Source of the DNA: Bacteroidales bacterium
Lineage (GTDB): Bacteria > Bacteroidota > Bacteroidia > Bacteroidales > Muribaculaceae
Direction: 5' to 3'
Assembly: GCA_910575545.1 (NCBI GenBank)
Contig: CAJTFH010000006.1
Coordinates: 80,281-144,280, forward strand
DNA: 64,000 nt
The position numbers and the translations under genes are program-made. The notes under the pieces are model-generated. The model saw nothing but the letters and a program-made list of their open reading frames with translations, made no database searches and was not told the DNA's origin. Of this stretch, positions 1 to 8,670 are shown piece by piece. Within the stretch, counting starts at the first letter, position 1. Each line of letters opens with the position of its first letter.

Positions 1-1701
1 GTCGGGTAGCAGGCTTTGGTCGCCAAGGCGCGGGTTGTCAATCAGGGGTATACCTGAAATCCAGTTGCCACGGTTGGCTTCGCCGTTGCCCGCCAGGTCG
101 TTCTGACGTCCGGCGAAGTTCCACAGGAAGTAGCGCCAATACATGTAGTTGAGCTGGTAGTTGAAGAAATACCTCATGTTCTGCGCAAACGACGGCTGTT
201 GGAGCTGGCCGCTCTGGATTGTGTTGCCATCCTCATCGACAAGCACCGGCGCCTCTACCGTCGGGATTTCGGCCTCGGTCATGTTGGTCCACTCCATGTA
301 GCCTGTGGGATGGTTGCCCGCAGCGCTGTGCATACGCGGGAACAGCATGTTGGGGGTCATCTCATAGCGGTTGTCGCTGATGTGGCTGTCGTAACGGTCG
401 GGAGCGTCGGCCGATGTCTTCACGGTTTTCTCATAGACGGTTTTGGCCGGTTTCTTCTTGAATCCGTAGTTGCCGTTGTTGTCGACTTTGTAGAGAACGG
501 TCGATTTGAACGTGGGGCCGTAGAACAGCGGTGTCTCGCCGTATTGCTCGCGGTTGAGATATGAGCTGAGGGCAAACACGTTGTCGGGCGCGTTCTGGTT
601 CATCGGGGGGTTGGCGTGTGAGCGTATCAGCAGCAGCGCATAGCTCGAATAGCCTACAAAAATCACCAGCACGCTCAGCGCGGCCAGGGTCAGAATCCTC
701 ACTGGCAGTTTCTTTGTCATGAAAAGCCAGCAGGCCAGTGCGCCGGTGAGAACCACAGGCACCCATGTGGAGCTTCCGATAAACGGAATCCCCGACAGCA
801 CTATCGACGCCAGGAAGAGCAGTTTGATTGCCAATGCATTTTTCTGCTTATAAAGTGCGCTTATGCACCATATGATTACTCCGACGAACAGAACGGCATA
901 GATGAGTACCCCCATGTTGTAGGACAGACCGCAGGTGTTGACAAAGAACAGCTCGAAATATTGGGCTATCTCGATGAATCCCGGCACCAGCCCATAAAGA
1001 ATCAGCGCCACAATCACTGCTGAAATCGCCAAGGCGATGAGCGAGCCTGTGGCCGTGGTGTTTTTAAACTTACGGTAGTAGAACACAAGCACGATTGCAG
1101 GGATGCACAGAAGGTTGAGCAGGTGCACCGCGATGGAAACGCCTATGATATAGGCAATCAGCACCAGATAGCGGTCGGCATGTGGCTGGTCGGCACGGTT
1201 TTCCCATTTCAGGATGAGCCAGAACACCAGTGCCGTGCAGAACGATGAGAACGCATAGACCTCACCCTCAACGGCAGAGAACCAGAATGTGTCGCTCCAG
1301 GCATACATAAGCGCCCCGCACAGGCCCGATCCGAAAATCACCAGCATTTGCGTCAGGCTCACCTCCTCGGCGTCATCTTTAACAATCAGCCGCTTGACCA
1401 GGTGGGTAATAGTCCAGAACAGCAGCAGGATAGTCCCGGCCGACAGCAGTGCCGACATCGAGTTGACCATCAGAGCCGCTTTCGACATGTCGCCCCCGGC
1501 GAAATTAACGAAGAAACGGGCCGCCAGCATGAAAATAGGGTTACCCGGCGGGTGGCCGACTTCGAGTTTTGTGCCTTGTGCGATGAATTCCGGGCAGTCC
1601 CAGAAACTTGCCGTCGGTTCAACGGTCAGAAGATATGTCACGGCGGCAATCAGAAAACACGCCCATCCGAGCACATCGTTAATCAGCCTGTACTTTTTCA
1701 T
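1..1701 (-). CDS. DUF2723 (GT117-like) multi-pass membrane protein, 3' truncated by window edge
   Basis: The reading frame opens with ATG at 1699-1701 (MKKYRLINDVLGWACFLIAA) and stays open to base 1, so the C-terminus is outside the window; 567 codons are visible. Early residues SFWDCPEFIAQGTKLEVGHP followed by PGNPIFMLAARFF are the hallmark of DUF2723 proteins, which belong to the PMT-like GT-C superfamily (listed as GT117). The conserved acidic residues of the first periplasmic loop (WDCPEF) are present. About ten hydrophobic segments fill residues 10-330, then a soluble periplasmic part begins. The family is thought to transfer sugars to secreted proteins or lipids; acceptor and donor cannot be read here. 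It is transcribed alone from a promoter at 1789-1820. Family assignment is firm, function inferred. Confidence 0.9.
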   Translation of the reverse strand, partial: MKKYRLINDVLGWACFLIAAVTYLLTVEPTASFWDCPEFIAQGTKLEVGHPPGNPIFMLAARFFVNFAGGDMSKAALMVNSMSALLSAGTILLLFWTITHLVKRLIVKDDAEEVSLTQMLVIFGSGLCGALMYAWSDTFWFSAVEGEVYAFSSFCTALVFWLILKWENRADQPHADRYLVLIAYIIGVSIAVHLLNLLCIPAIVLVFYYRKFKNTTATGSLIALAISAVIVALILYGLVPGFIEIAQYFELFFVNTCGLSYNMGVLIYAVLFVGVIIWCISALYKQKNALAIKLLFLASIVLSGIPFIGSSTWVPVVLTGALACWLFMTKKLPVRILTLAALSVLVIFVGYSSYALLLIRSHANPPMNQNAPDNVFALSSYLNREQYGETPLFYGPTFKSTVLYKVDNNGNYGFKKKPAKTVYEKTVKTSADAPDRYDSHISDNRYEMTPNMLFPRMHSAAGNHPTGYMEWTNMTEAEIPTVEAPVLVDEDGNTIQSGQLQQPSFAQNMRYFFNYQLNYMYWRYFLWNFAGRQNDLAGNGEANRGNWISGIPLIDNPRLGDQSLLPD

Positions 1702-1788
1702 CAAAAAACGTTGCTATATTTCGGTTTCCCCATTCTCCGGTGCGTAAGATTTTAACGCACATCTTCCTTCAAATCACCATCCAACCCA

Positions 1789-1820
1789 CAAAATTACTCC
1801 ATCCCGCATTCCCTGCCAAA
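1789..1820 (-). promoter_or_regulatory. Bacteroidetes-type promoter for the DUF2723 gene
   Basis: On the minus strand a TTTG box (1817-1820) is separated by 20 nt from TAATTTTG (1789-1796), matching TTTG/N19-20/TAnnTTTG. It predicts a start near 1782 and a leader of about 80 nt. Confidence 0.65.
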
Positions 1821-1855
1821 TTTTTATGAATTTTTATATGCAGGCATATCCACTG

Positions 1856-1963
1856 TAGCTATTCAGCCATTAAAAGGGTTGCTTAAAAGCGAAGCAGGTA
1901 CGCGCGAACTGTGCGCCCCTACGTTGATTGTCAATGTTTTACTGCATCCTTTTTGCTGAATAG
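1856..1963. repeat. Separated inverted repeat in a 360-bp gene-free stretch
   Basis: The gap between the two minus-strand genes (1702-2064) holds no credible ORF. Apart from the promoter it contains CTATTCAGC (1859-1867) and its exact complement GCTGAATAG (1955-1963), about 90 bp apart and enclosing a GC-rich core around 1890-1925. It could be the ends of a small decayed element or chance; no second copy is seen in the window. Confidence 0.3.
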
Positions 1964-2064
1964 TTACTATCCACGCATGTTCATACGGATATTATGCTGA
2001 TGTTTTAATCTAAATTTGTGGGTGTTGTGTTTGCCGGGTTACAAGTAATGTGGTTTTGTATTGA

Positions 2065-4455
2065 TTATTTCGTTATGGTTATGCTCAAGGGGGAGGCGGC
2101 GCGCCAGGAGGCCGAGATGGTTAGTGTGCGGGTGGCGCTGGTGTATGATGATGTGATTTTGGCCGAGGTTGAAGAGACAACGGTGTCGGGTGCGGCAACG
2201 TTGGCAATCTCGAAGGTCACGGTGCGGAGGGCGGGCATGCCCGGGTAGCTGCCTGCCACGGTGGCTTCGAGGGTGATGCTGTCGGCGCTGTTGTCGGCAG
2301 TGAGCGTCAGAAGGGCGTATTCGTCGGCTTCGATTGAACCGGGTGAGCGTCGGTCGTCTTCGAAGAGTGTGAAAGATGTCCTGCCGCATCCGGGTGTGGG
2401 GAAATATTCGACTGTGTAGTTGTCGGGCCGGAAGCCGCCGGTGTTTTCCATCTGATATTTCGCTTTTGGAATCAGCGCACCGCCTCTGACAAACAGCGGT
2501 AGCCTGTCGAGGGGGGCTTCAACATCAAATGTGTTTTCACCGCTGTAGACGGTGGCCGGGTGGTTGTAGTCGACCCAAGTGCCTGAGGGGAAACGCACCT
2601 GGCGCGAGGTGGCGCCCTGCTTCATCACCGGAGCCACCATCACGTCGCGCCCCCAGAGATACTGGTCTTCTACATCGGAGTAATTATCGGGGTTGTTGTC
2701 GTGCATCCCTATGGGGCGCACCAGAGGCAGTCCCTGCGAGGCGTTTTCCCATGCGAGGGTGTAGTTGTAGGGCAGCCATTCATAGCGCTTTTTGACCAGG
2801 GGGAGCAATATGTCCTGAAGGTTTTCATAGACATACGGCTCGGCTGCCACTGTTGAATGTGTGCGGAAAACGGGTGAGAACAGTCCCAATTGCAACCAGC
2901 GCACATATAGCTCCGGGTCTACGGGATACTCTTTGTCAACGGCGAAGCCGCCGACGTCGTGGCTCATGTAGCCTAAGCCGCTAAGGCCGGCGTTGAGCAT
3001 TATTTTCACCTGTGGCTGGAGTCCGCCCCATGAGCGGCTCACGTCGGTCGACCATGGGAACACCGAGTAGCGTTGCAGCCCTGTTGTGCCTCCGCGCATG
3101 AGGGTCATCAACCGCCGGCCGGGATATTCCTCGCGGAAAAGGTTGTGGATGATGCTGCTCCAGTCATTGCCGTAGAGGTTGTGGTATTGTCGGGTTGTGA
3201 GGCCGTTGGCATGATGCATCCCGTCGGGATGCACTTCCGGTTCGCCCAAGTCGCCCCACCAGCCGGTTATACCTTCGTCTGTGAGGGTGCGGTAACGGTT
3301 ACGTAGCCATGCGCGGGTGTCTGGGTTCGACACATCAAGCATTCCGCCTTCTCCGACCCAGATTTTCACGTTTTTCACACCGCCAACAGAATCTTTGCCG
3401 AGCATCCCTTTAGGGGCGAGTTCGTTGTAGTTGTTGATTCCGTGGCCGCCGCGCAGAACATATGGTTGGGAAATGGCCACAAGATTAACCCCTTTCTCTT
3501 TCAGGCCTGCAAGCATCTGGCGGTGGTCGGGCCATTGCGCCGGATTCCAGTCAAGGCGCCCCATATCCTCTTCTTTGCCATACCAGTAGAGGTCGAGCAC
3601 TATGCCGTCGAGCGGATAGCCTTTCGATTTGAGCATATTCACGACAGAATCGGTCTCGGCCTGTGTCTTGTAGCCGTATTTCGATGTTATATAGCCGAGG
3701 CTCCACATCGGAGGGAGCGGCTGGCGTCCTGTCAGGGCTGTAAGTTCGCGTGGCAACCCGGTGAATCCCTGCTGAGAGCTGACAAAGTAGTAGCTGACGG
3801 GTGAGGGGCTGATTGTGGAATATGTCAGAGTGTCGGAGGCCACCAGTTCCCCTTCGGCATAGTCGTCGAACACAATGGCGTATCCGTCGGGCGACACCAG
3901 CAATGGCATCGATATGTTCATCTGGCTGATACGCGGGTCTCCGTCGGTGTAGCCATAGTTCTGGCGGTTATACATCGTCAGGGTGTCGCCGTGGAGGTTG
4001 AAGCTGTGGCCGCGTTCACCGGCTCCATGAAATGACTTGCCCGATGCTTTCAGCCGCATGGTTCGCCGGCCTTGAGTGTCGGTGGGGCGTAGCGAATTGT
4101 CTTCTACTGCGTTGTGGCTTCCTGCGGTCATCTTCAGTTCGCCGGATATCTTGTCGAGCGTGGCTACAACTCCGGTGGGTGTTGCCAGTGTGCGGTAGCG
4201 GCTGTTTTCGGTTGTCGTGCCGGTGAATCCGCCTGGCTGCATCACTGTGACTTTAGAGGCCTCAACGGTTTCGGTGGGGGCGGTGTTGGTCACTTTCAAC
4301 ACATTGTTGCTTAGCGCCTGCACCTTGACGATGCGCCCCTGTGGCGTGGTCACACTTATTGCATCTGGCGCTACATCTGCGCTCACACCGATAGAGGCCG
4401 CCATTGTGGTGGCTATTGCTAAAATCATTCTCATGGCATATCTCTTTGAAATCAC
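2065..4455 (-). CDS. Secreted GH31 alpha-glucosidase / alpha-glucosyltransferase
   Basis: 796 residues. The N-terminus carries a signal peptide ending near SIGVSA (residue 26); initiation at Met8 or Met10 would give a more standard signal. An N-terminal beta domain is followed by a GH31 barrel: LDGIVLDLYW (~283), the nucleophile motif GWWGDLGEPE with Asp402, and MSHDVGGF with the acid/base candidate Asp500; a C-terminal beta region (DUF5110-like) closes the protein. WGDLGEPE instead of the commoner W-x-D-M-N-E is, from memory, the form found in oligosaccharide 4-alpha-D-glucosyltransferases such as Cellvibrio Agd31B, so transfer on alpha-1,4-glucans is a good guess over simple hydrolysis. It follows ribE by 50 bp in the pheT-yebC-ribE direction, an unusual place for a glycanase; no SusC/D genes are nearby. 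Confidence 0.9.
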   Translation of the reverse strand: MISKRYAMRMILAIATTMAASIGVSADVAPDAISVTTPQGRIVKVQALSNNVLKVTNTAPTETVEASKVTVMQPGGFTGTTTENSRYRTLATPTGVVATLDKISGELKMTAGSHNAVEDNSLRPTDTQGRRTMRLKASGKSFHGAGERGHSFNLHGDTLTMYNRQNYGYTDGDPRISQMNISMPLLVSPDGYAIVFDDYAEGELVASDTLTYSTISPSPVSYYFVSSQQGFTGLPRELTALTGRQPLPPMWSLGYITSKYGYKTQAETDSVVNMLKSKGYPLDGIVLDLYWYGKEEDMGRLDWNPAQWPDHRQMLAGLKEKGVNLVAISQPYVLRGGHGINNYNELAPKGMLGKDSVGGVKNVKIWVGEGGMLDVSNPDTRAWLRNRYRTLTDEGITGWWGDLGEPEVHPDGMHHANGLTTRQYHNLYGNDWSSIIHNLFREEYPGRRLMTLMRGGTTGLQRYSVFPWSTDVSRSWGGLQPQVKIMLNAGLSGLGYMSHDVGGFAVDKEYPVDPELYVRWLQLGLFSPVFRTHSTVAAEPYVYENLQDILLPLVKKRYEWLPYNYTLAWENASQGLPLVRPIGMHDNNPDNYSDVEDQYLWGRDVMVAPVMKQGATSRQVRFPSGTWVDYNHPATVYSGENTFDVEAPLDRLPLFVRGGALIPKAKYQMENTGGFRPDNYTVEYFPTPGCGRTSFTLFEDDRRSPGSIEADEYALLTLTADNSADSITLEATVAGSYPGMPALRTVTFEIANVAAPDTVVSSTSAKITSSYTSATRTLTISASWRAASPLSITITK

Positions 4456-4505
4456 AAATCCTTATCGTTTCCCCTCTCATTGCCCCTGTTGCACGGGGAT
4501 GGTAT

Positions 4506-5108
4506 TCATTCACCCATCATGCGGGAGATGTATTTGCCGATTATGTCGAATTCGATGTTGACGATGGTGCCGACTTTTATGTCGCCGAAATTGGTGTGGT
4601 CGAATGTATAGGGTATGATGGCGACGCGGAATGTGTCGGCCTCGGAGTCGCAGACCGTAAGGCTGACGCCATTTACGCAGACAGACCCTTTTTCAACTGT
4701 CACATAACCTTTGCGGATCATCTCTTTGGCCACATCGTAGCGGAATTTGAAATAGCGGCTTCCTTCAACCTCTTCGATTCCGACGCATTCGGCGGTGCAG
4801 TCAACATGGCCTTGCACGATATGTCCGTCAAGGCGCCCGTTCATCACCATGCAGCGCTCAAGGTTGACGCGGCTTCCTTCGTGGAGTAGCCCGAGGTTGC
4901 TCCGCTTCAGTGTCTCGTCGATGGCTGTGACGGTGTATGTGCCGTCGCCTGGTAGTGCCACAACCGTAAGGCAAACCCCGTTGTGAGCCACAGACTGGTC
5001 GATGCGCAGCTCGTCAACGAAACCTGACCTGACGGTCAGATGCACATTTCCACCTTCTTTTACCACTTTTACCACTTTCGCGGCTTCTTCAACAATTCCT
5101 GAAAACAT
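4506..5108 (-). CDS. ribE: Riboflavin synthase, alpha subunit
   Basis: 200 residues, usual length for the enzyme that dismutates two 6,7-dimethyl-8-ribityllumazine molecules to riboflavin. It begins with the canonical MFSGIVEE and consists of two homologous lumazine-binding barrels: the first ends near residue 95 and the second starts at LDGHIVQGHVD; both carry the G-V-C-L-T / G-V-S-L-T signature (VAHNGVCLTVV and VCVNGVSLTVC). No FMN riboswitch-like leader is visible in the 100 bp before it. It lies downstream of pheT and yebC and upstream of the GH31 gene. Confidence 0.96.
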   Translation of the reverse strand: MFSGIVEEAAKVVKVVKEGGNVHLTVRSGFVDELRIDQSVAHNGVCLTVVALPGDGTYTVTAIDETLKRSNLGLLHEGSRVNLERCMVMNGRLDGHIVQGHVDCTAECVGIEEVEGSRYFKFRYDVAKEMIRKGYVTVEKGSVCVNGVSLTVCDSEADTFRVAIIPYTFDHTNFGDIKVGTIVNIEFDIIGKYISRMMGE

Positions 5109-5208
5109 GTCTGAAAATTCAAAATGCTGTTAGACAATCTCTTTATAGTCAAACTCCCCGCCCCGGAATGCCCGAAGCGGGGAGTGGTATGTGGTTGGTT
5201 TCAATGGC

Positions 5209-5922
5209 TTATTCGGCCATGTTGTGGAAAACGTTCTGCACGTCTTCGTCTTCTTCGAGTTTTTCGAGAAGTTTGTCGAGGGTCTCGCGCTGTTCGTCGG
5301 TGACCTCTTTCACGTCGTTTGGAATACGCACGAATTCAGTCGACAGGATTTCGAAGCCGTTCCCTTCGAGATACTGCTGGATGTTGGCATATTCCTCAAA
5401 CGGGCCGTAAAGCACGATTGCATCCTCATCGGCCTCCAGTTCGTCAACACCGTAGTCGATTAGTTCCAGCTCGAGGTCTTCGAGCGACAGGTCGGCTTTG
5501 GGGGCGATTTTCAGCATCACCTTGTGGTCGAAAAGGAATGTGAGCGATCCCTGGGTGCCCAGCGATCCTCCGTGCTTGGTGAAGTAGGAGCGCACATTGG
5601 CCACGGTGCGTGTATTGTTGTCGGTGGCGGCTTCAACGAAGATGGCGATGCCGAAAGGCCCGTATCCTTCGTAGGTGATTTCCTTGTAGTCTTTTGCGTC
5701 TTTGTCGGTGGCTTTTTTGATGGCGCGCTCAACAGTGTCTTTAGGCATGTTCTCAGCCTTGGCGTTCTGCATCAGGGCGCGTAGGCGCGGGTTGGTTGTG
5801 GGGTCGGGGCCGCCCGCTTTCACGGCAATGGTGATTTCTTTACCGATGCGGGTGAATGTCCTCGACATGTTTCCCCAGCGTTTCAATTTTCTGGCTTTGC
5901 GATATTCAAATGCGCGTCCCAT
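5209..5922 (-). CDS. YebC/PmpR (TACO1) family protein
   Basis: 237 residues starting MGRAFEYRKARKLKRWGNMS, with the family motifs GGPDPTTNPRLRALMQNAKA and MPKDTVERAIKKA in the first 80 residues and the TDNNTRTVANVRSYFTKHGG stretch after them. The family was first described as a transcription regulator; later work on mitochondrial TACO1 and bacterial YebC points to a role in translation of difficult (proline-rich) stretches. The acidic C-terminus (KLEEDEDVQ) is normal. It is 65 bp downstream of pheT, compatible with co-transcription with a translation gene. Confidence 0.93.
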   Translation of the reverse strand: MGRAFEYRKARKLKRWGNMSRTFTRIGKEITIAVKAGGPDPTTNPRLRALMQNAKAENMPKDTVERAIKKATDKDAKDYKEITYEGYGPFGIAIFVEAATDNNTRTVANVRSYFTKHGGSLGTQGSLTFLFDHKVMLKIAPKADLSLEDLELELIDYGVDELEADEDAIVLYGPFEEYANIQQYLEGNGFEILSTEFVRIPNDVKEVTDEQRETLDKLLEKLEEDEDVQNVFHNMAE

Positions 5923-5987
5923 TTCAGTTTCTTTATTTTGTTTTTGTTCGTTTTAAACGGTCTGTTAATCCTGTTTCTTTCAGGATA

Positions 5988-8462
5988 TTACCTCAGTTCG
6001 GCCCCGGTGTTTTTAACCAGGTTGTTGATGATTCTGTTCATCACGGCATCAATCTGCTTGTCTTGAAGGGTCTTTTCCTCGTCTTGCAGGATGATTGATA
6101 TGGCATATGACTTTTTACCTTCCGGAAGGTTTTTCCCTTCATACACGTCGAACAGCGACACCTCTTTGAGCAGTTTGCGCTCGCTTTCGCGCACCACGGC
6201 TTCGATTTGTGCCATTGTTACCTGTTTGTTGACCAACAGAGCCAGGTCGCGTTTCACGGGCTGTGTCTTTGGCAGTGGGGTGAACTGCACTTTCTTTTTA
6301 AGAGCCAGTTTCACCAGTGCATCCCAGTCGAGCTGGGCGTAGAACACCGTCTGTTTTATGTCGGATTTATGCAGGAGAGCCTTGGCTATGATTCCCATTT
6401 CGCCGAGAGGTTTGCCTGAACGGCTCTTGATGGCGAGCGCTGCGGAGAAGATGTTGTTGCCGGTGCTATTTTCGAGCAGAATCTCTTTGTCGGCGATGCC
6501 GAGGCGCGCCAGTATGTTGGCCACATGGGCTTTGAGGTCGTAGAAGGTCGCCTCTTCAGAAGGTCGGCTCCAGTTGCCTGTGCGGGAGTTGCCTGTGAGC
6601 CACAATGCGAGGCGTGAGCCTTCGCTATATGGAGCCAGCGGGCTGTCTGCGGTTGATTCGGCTGCGGGATTGAGGGTGTATATGTTGCCGAATTCATAAA
6701 ACGCCAGGTCTTCGGCCTTGCGGTTTACGTTGTGCGCGATAGATTCCAGGCCTCCGAAGAGCAGGGTCTGGCGCATCACATTGAGGTCGGTGCTTAGAGG
6801 GTTGAGCAGTTTCACACAATGGTCGGCAGGGTAGCGGTCGAGGCCAGTGTAATAGCCTTCGGCAGTCAGCGAGTTGTTGAGGATTTCGTTGAACCCTTGC
6901 GCCGTGAGCTGCTCTGAAATGAGCTTCTGCAGGTCGTCGGCTGCGTCAACCGGGGTTTTAAGCTGGAGCGAGGAGTGTACGGTTGTGCCGATTTCCACGT
7001 TGTTGTAGCCGTAGATGCGTAGCACATCTTCAACCACGTCGCATGGGCGTTGAACATCGACACGGTAGTTCGGCACAAGCAGGTCGATTTCGTCGCCACG
7101 GCGGTCTGTAATCTCCATTTCGAGAGATTTAAGTATTGCATCGACTGTTTCCCGGGGTATATCTTTGCCGATTAAGCTGTTGAGGTAATTGTAGCTGAGA
7201 GTTACTTTAAACGGCTCGGCTTTTTCGGAGTATATGTCGACCGGTTCGCCGCAGATTTCACCTCCGGCCAGCTCTTTGACCATTATGGCGGCGAGCTTCA
7301 GGGCATACATTGCCGCGTTGGGGTCGAGGCCGCGCTCGTAGCGGAATGAGGCATCGGTCGAAAGGCCGTGGCGGCGGGCGGTGCGGCGGATGCGCGTGGG
7401 GTTGAAGCAGGCGCTTTCAATGAAAATGTCGGTGGTATTTTCGGTGACGCCCGAATTCAGGCCGCCGAACACGCCGCCGATACACATGGGTTTGACAGCG
7501 TCGCAAATCATCAGGTCGGCGCTGTTGAGGGCGCGCTCCACTCCGTCGAGTGTCACGAATTTCGTGCCCTCCTCAACCGTGCGCACCACGATTTTTCCAC
7601 CCTCAACCGTGTTGAGGTCGAAGCAGTGGAGCGGCTGGCCGATGCCGTGGAGGATATAGTTGGTGATGTCTACAACATTGTTGATGCTTCTGACGCCGAT
7701 TGCTTCGAGGCGCTGGCGCAGCCAGTCGGGGCTCTCTTTCACTTCAACGCCACGGATTGTCACTCCGCAGTAGCGTGGTGCACCCTGGGTATCGATAACC
7801 TCCACGCCGGTTGCGCCGTCGGGGCGGTCGGCTTTGAAGCTGATGACCGACGGGCGATGCAGCTCTTTGTGGGTCAGGTGGCAGTCGCAATATGCAGCCA
7901 GGTCGCGTGCAACCCCGTAGTGGCTTGCTGCATCGATGCGGTTGGGTGTTAGGTCTACCTCCATCACATAGTCGCTTTTGAGCCGGTAGTATTCGGCGGC
8001 CGGTGTTCCGGGGGCAGGGGCGTTCTCTTCTGCTATGACGATGATACCGTCGTGGGAATTACCCACGCCAATCTCATCTTCGGCGCAAATCATGCCGAGC
8101 GATTCAATACCGCGTATCTTCGAGCGTTTGATCTGGAAAGACTCCTCGCCGCTGTAGAGGGTTGTGCCCACTGTGGCCACCACCACCGTCTGCCCTGCGG
8201 CGACATTCGGGGCTCCGCACACGATTTGGGTCGGCTGGCCGTTGCCGAGGTCTACGGTGGTGATATGGAGATGGTCGCTGTTGGGGTGCTCCACGCATGT
8301 CAGCACCTTGCCGATTACAACCCCCTTGAGGCCGCCGCGCACGCTTTCAACCTCTTCGAGGCCGTCGGTCTCAAGCCCTATCGAGGTCAGTGCTTCGCTC
8401 ACCTGGGCGGGAGCCATGTCGATGTCGAGGTAATCTTTTAACCAGTTATATGATATGTTCAT
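5988..8462 (-). CDS. pheT: Phenylalanine--tRNA ligase beta subunit
   Basis: 824 residues. I place the start at ATG 8460-8462 (MNISYNWLKDYLDIDM), which is the family start; the frame is open 20 codons further upstream but that part is not family-like. Order of domains: B1 and the tRNA-binding EMAP-like domain (about 40-150, GVVIGKVLTCVEHPNSDHLH), B3/B4 editing domain (RYCGVTIRGVEVK onwards), B5, the catalytic-like B6/B7 core, and a C-terminal anticodon-binding FDX-ACB domain (PLPKTQPVKRDLALLV to the end). It pairs with the alpha subunit pheS, which is not in the window. It heads the pheT-yebC-ribE-GH31 series. Confidence 0.96.
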   Translation of the reverse strand: MNISYNWLKDYLDIDMAPAQVSEALTSIGLETDGLEEVESVRGGLKGVVIGKVLTCVEHPNSDHLHITTVDLGNGQPTQIVCGAPNVAAGQTVVVATVGTTLYSGEESFQIKRSKIRGIESLGMICAEDEIGVGNSHDGIIVIAEENAPAPGTPAAEYYRLKSDYVMEVDLTPNRIDAASHYGVARDLAAYCDCHLTHKELHRPSVISFKADRPDGATGVEVIDTQGAPRYCGVTIRGVEVKESPDWLRQRLEAIGVRSINNVVDITNYILHGIGQPLHCFDLNTVEGGKIVVRTVEEGTKFVTLDGVERALNSADLMICDAVKPMCIGGVFGGLNSGVTENTTDIFIESACFNPTRIRRTARRHGLSTDASFRYERGLDPNAAMYALKLAAIMVKELAGGEICGEPVDIYSEKAEPFKVTLSYNYLNSLIGKDIPRETVDAILKSLEMEITDRRGDEIDLLVPNYRVDVQRPCDVVEDVLRIYGYNNVEIGTTVHSSLQLKTPVDAADDLQKLISEQLTAQGFNEILNNSLTAEGYYTGLDRYPADHCVKLLNPLSTDLNVMRQTLLFGGLESIAHNVNRKAEDLAFYEFGNIYTLNPAAESTADSPLAPYSEGSRLALWLTGNSRTGNWSRPSEEATFYDLKAHVANILARLGIADKEILLENSTGNNIFSAALAIKSRSGKPLGEMGIIAKALLHKSDIKQTVFYAQLDWDALVKLALKKKVQFTPLPKTQPVKRDLALLVNKQVTMAQIEAVVRESERKLLKEVSLFDVYEGKNLPEGKKSYAISIILQDEEKTLQDKQIDAVMNRIINNLVKNTGAELR

Positions 8463-8519
8463 AATGATGGAATGTATAGCTTGGTTGTTGTCTCCCCCTA
8501 TTGCCCCTAATCCAAGTTG

Positions 8520-8527
8520 CAAAATTA
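8520..8527 (-). promoter_or_regulatory. Candidate -7 box for pheT
   Basis: TAATTTTG on the minus strand matches TAnnTTTG about 58 nt before the chosen pheT start. No clear -33 box. Confidence 0.4.
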
Positions 8528-8600
8528 CAAAATTTTCTCCAATAACCTATGAATGTGGGCAAATTCGGTCAAGGTGTTTTCCTCTACCGAACTTTATTGT

Positions 8601-8608
8601 TAACTTTG
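8601..8608 (+). promoter_or_regulatory. Candidate -7 box for the DUF3078 operon
   Basis: TAACTTTG matches TAnnTTTG and lies 63 nt before the start of the DUF3078 gene; the -33 region is only weakly matched (TTTTCC near 8577). Confidence 0.5.
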
Positions 8609-8670
8609 TGGAGAAGTATTGTGCGTCTAATCTGTTTTATTTTTCCGGAGACTGAATCCACAACTGATTT

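Noticed and set aside
5988..6098. FMN, preQ1 or other known riboswitches before ribE, queF and pheT
   Set aside because: The spaces before ribE (100 bp) and queF (17 bp) were read for the conserved cores and none was seen; the queF transcript seems to begin before the C69 gene instead.
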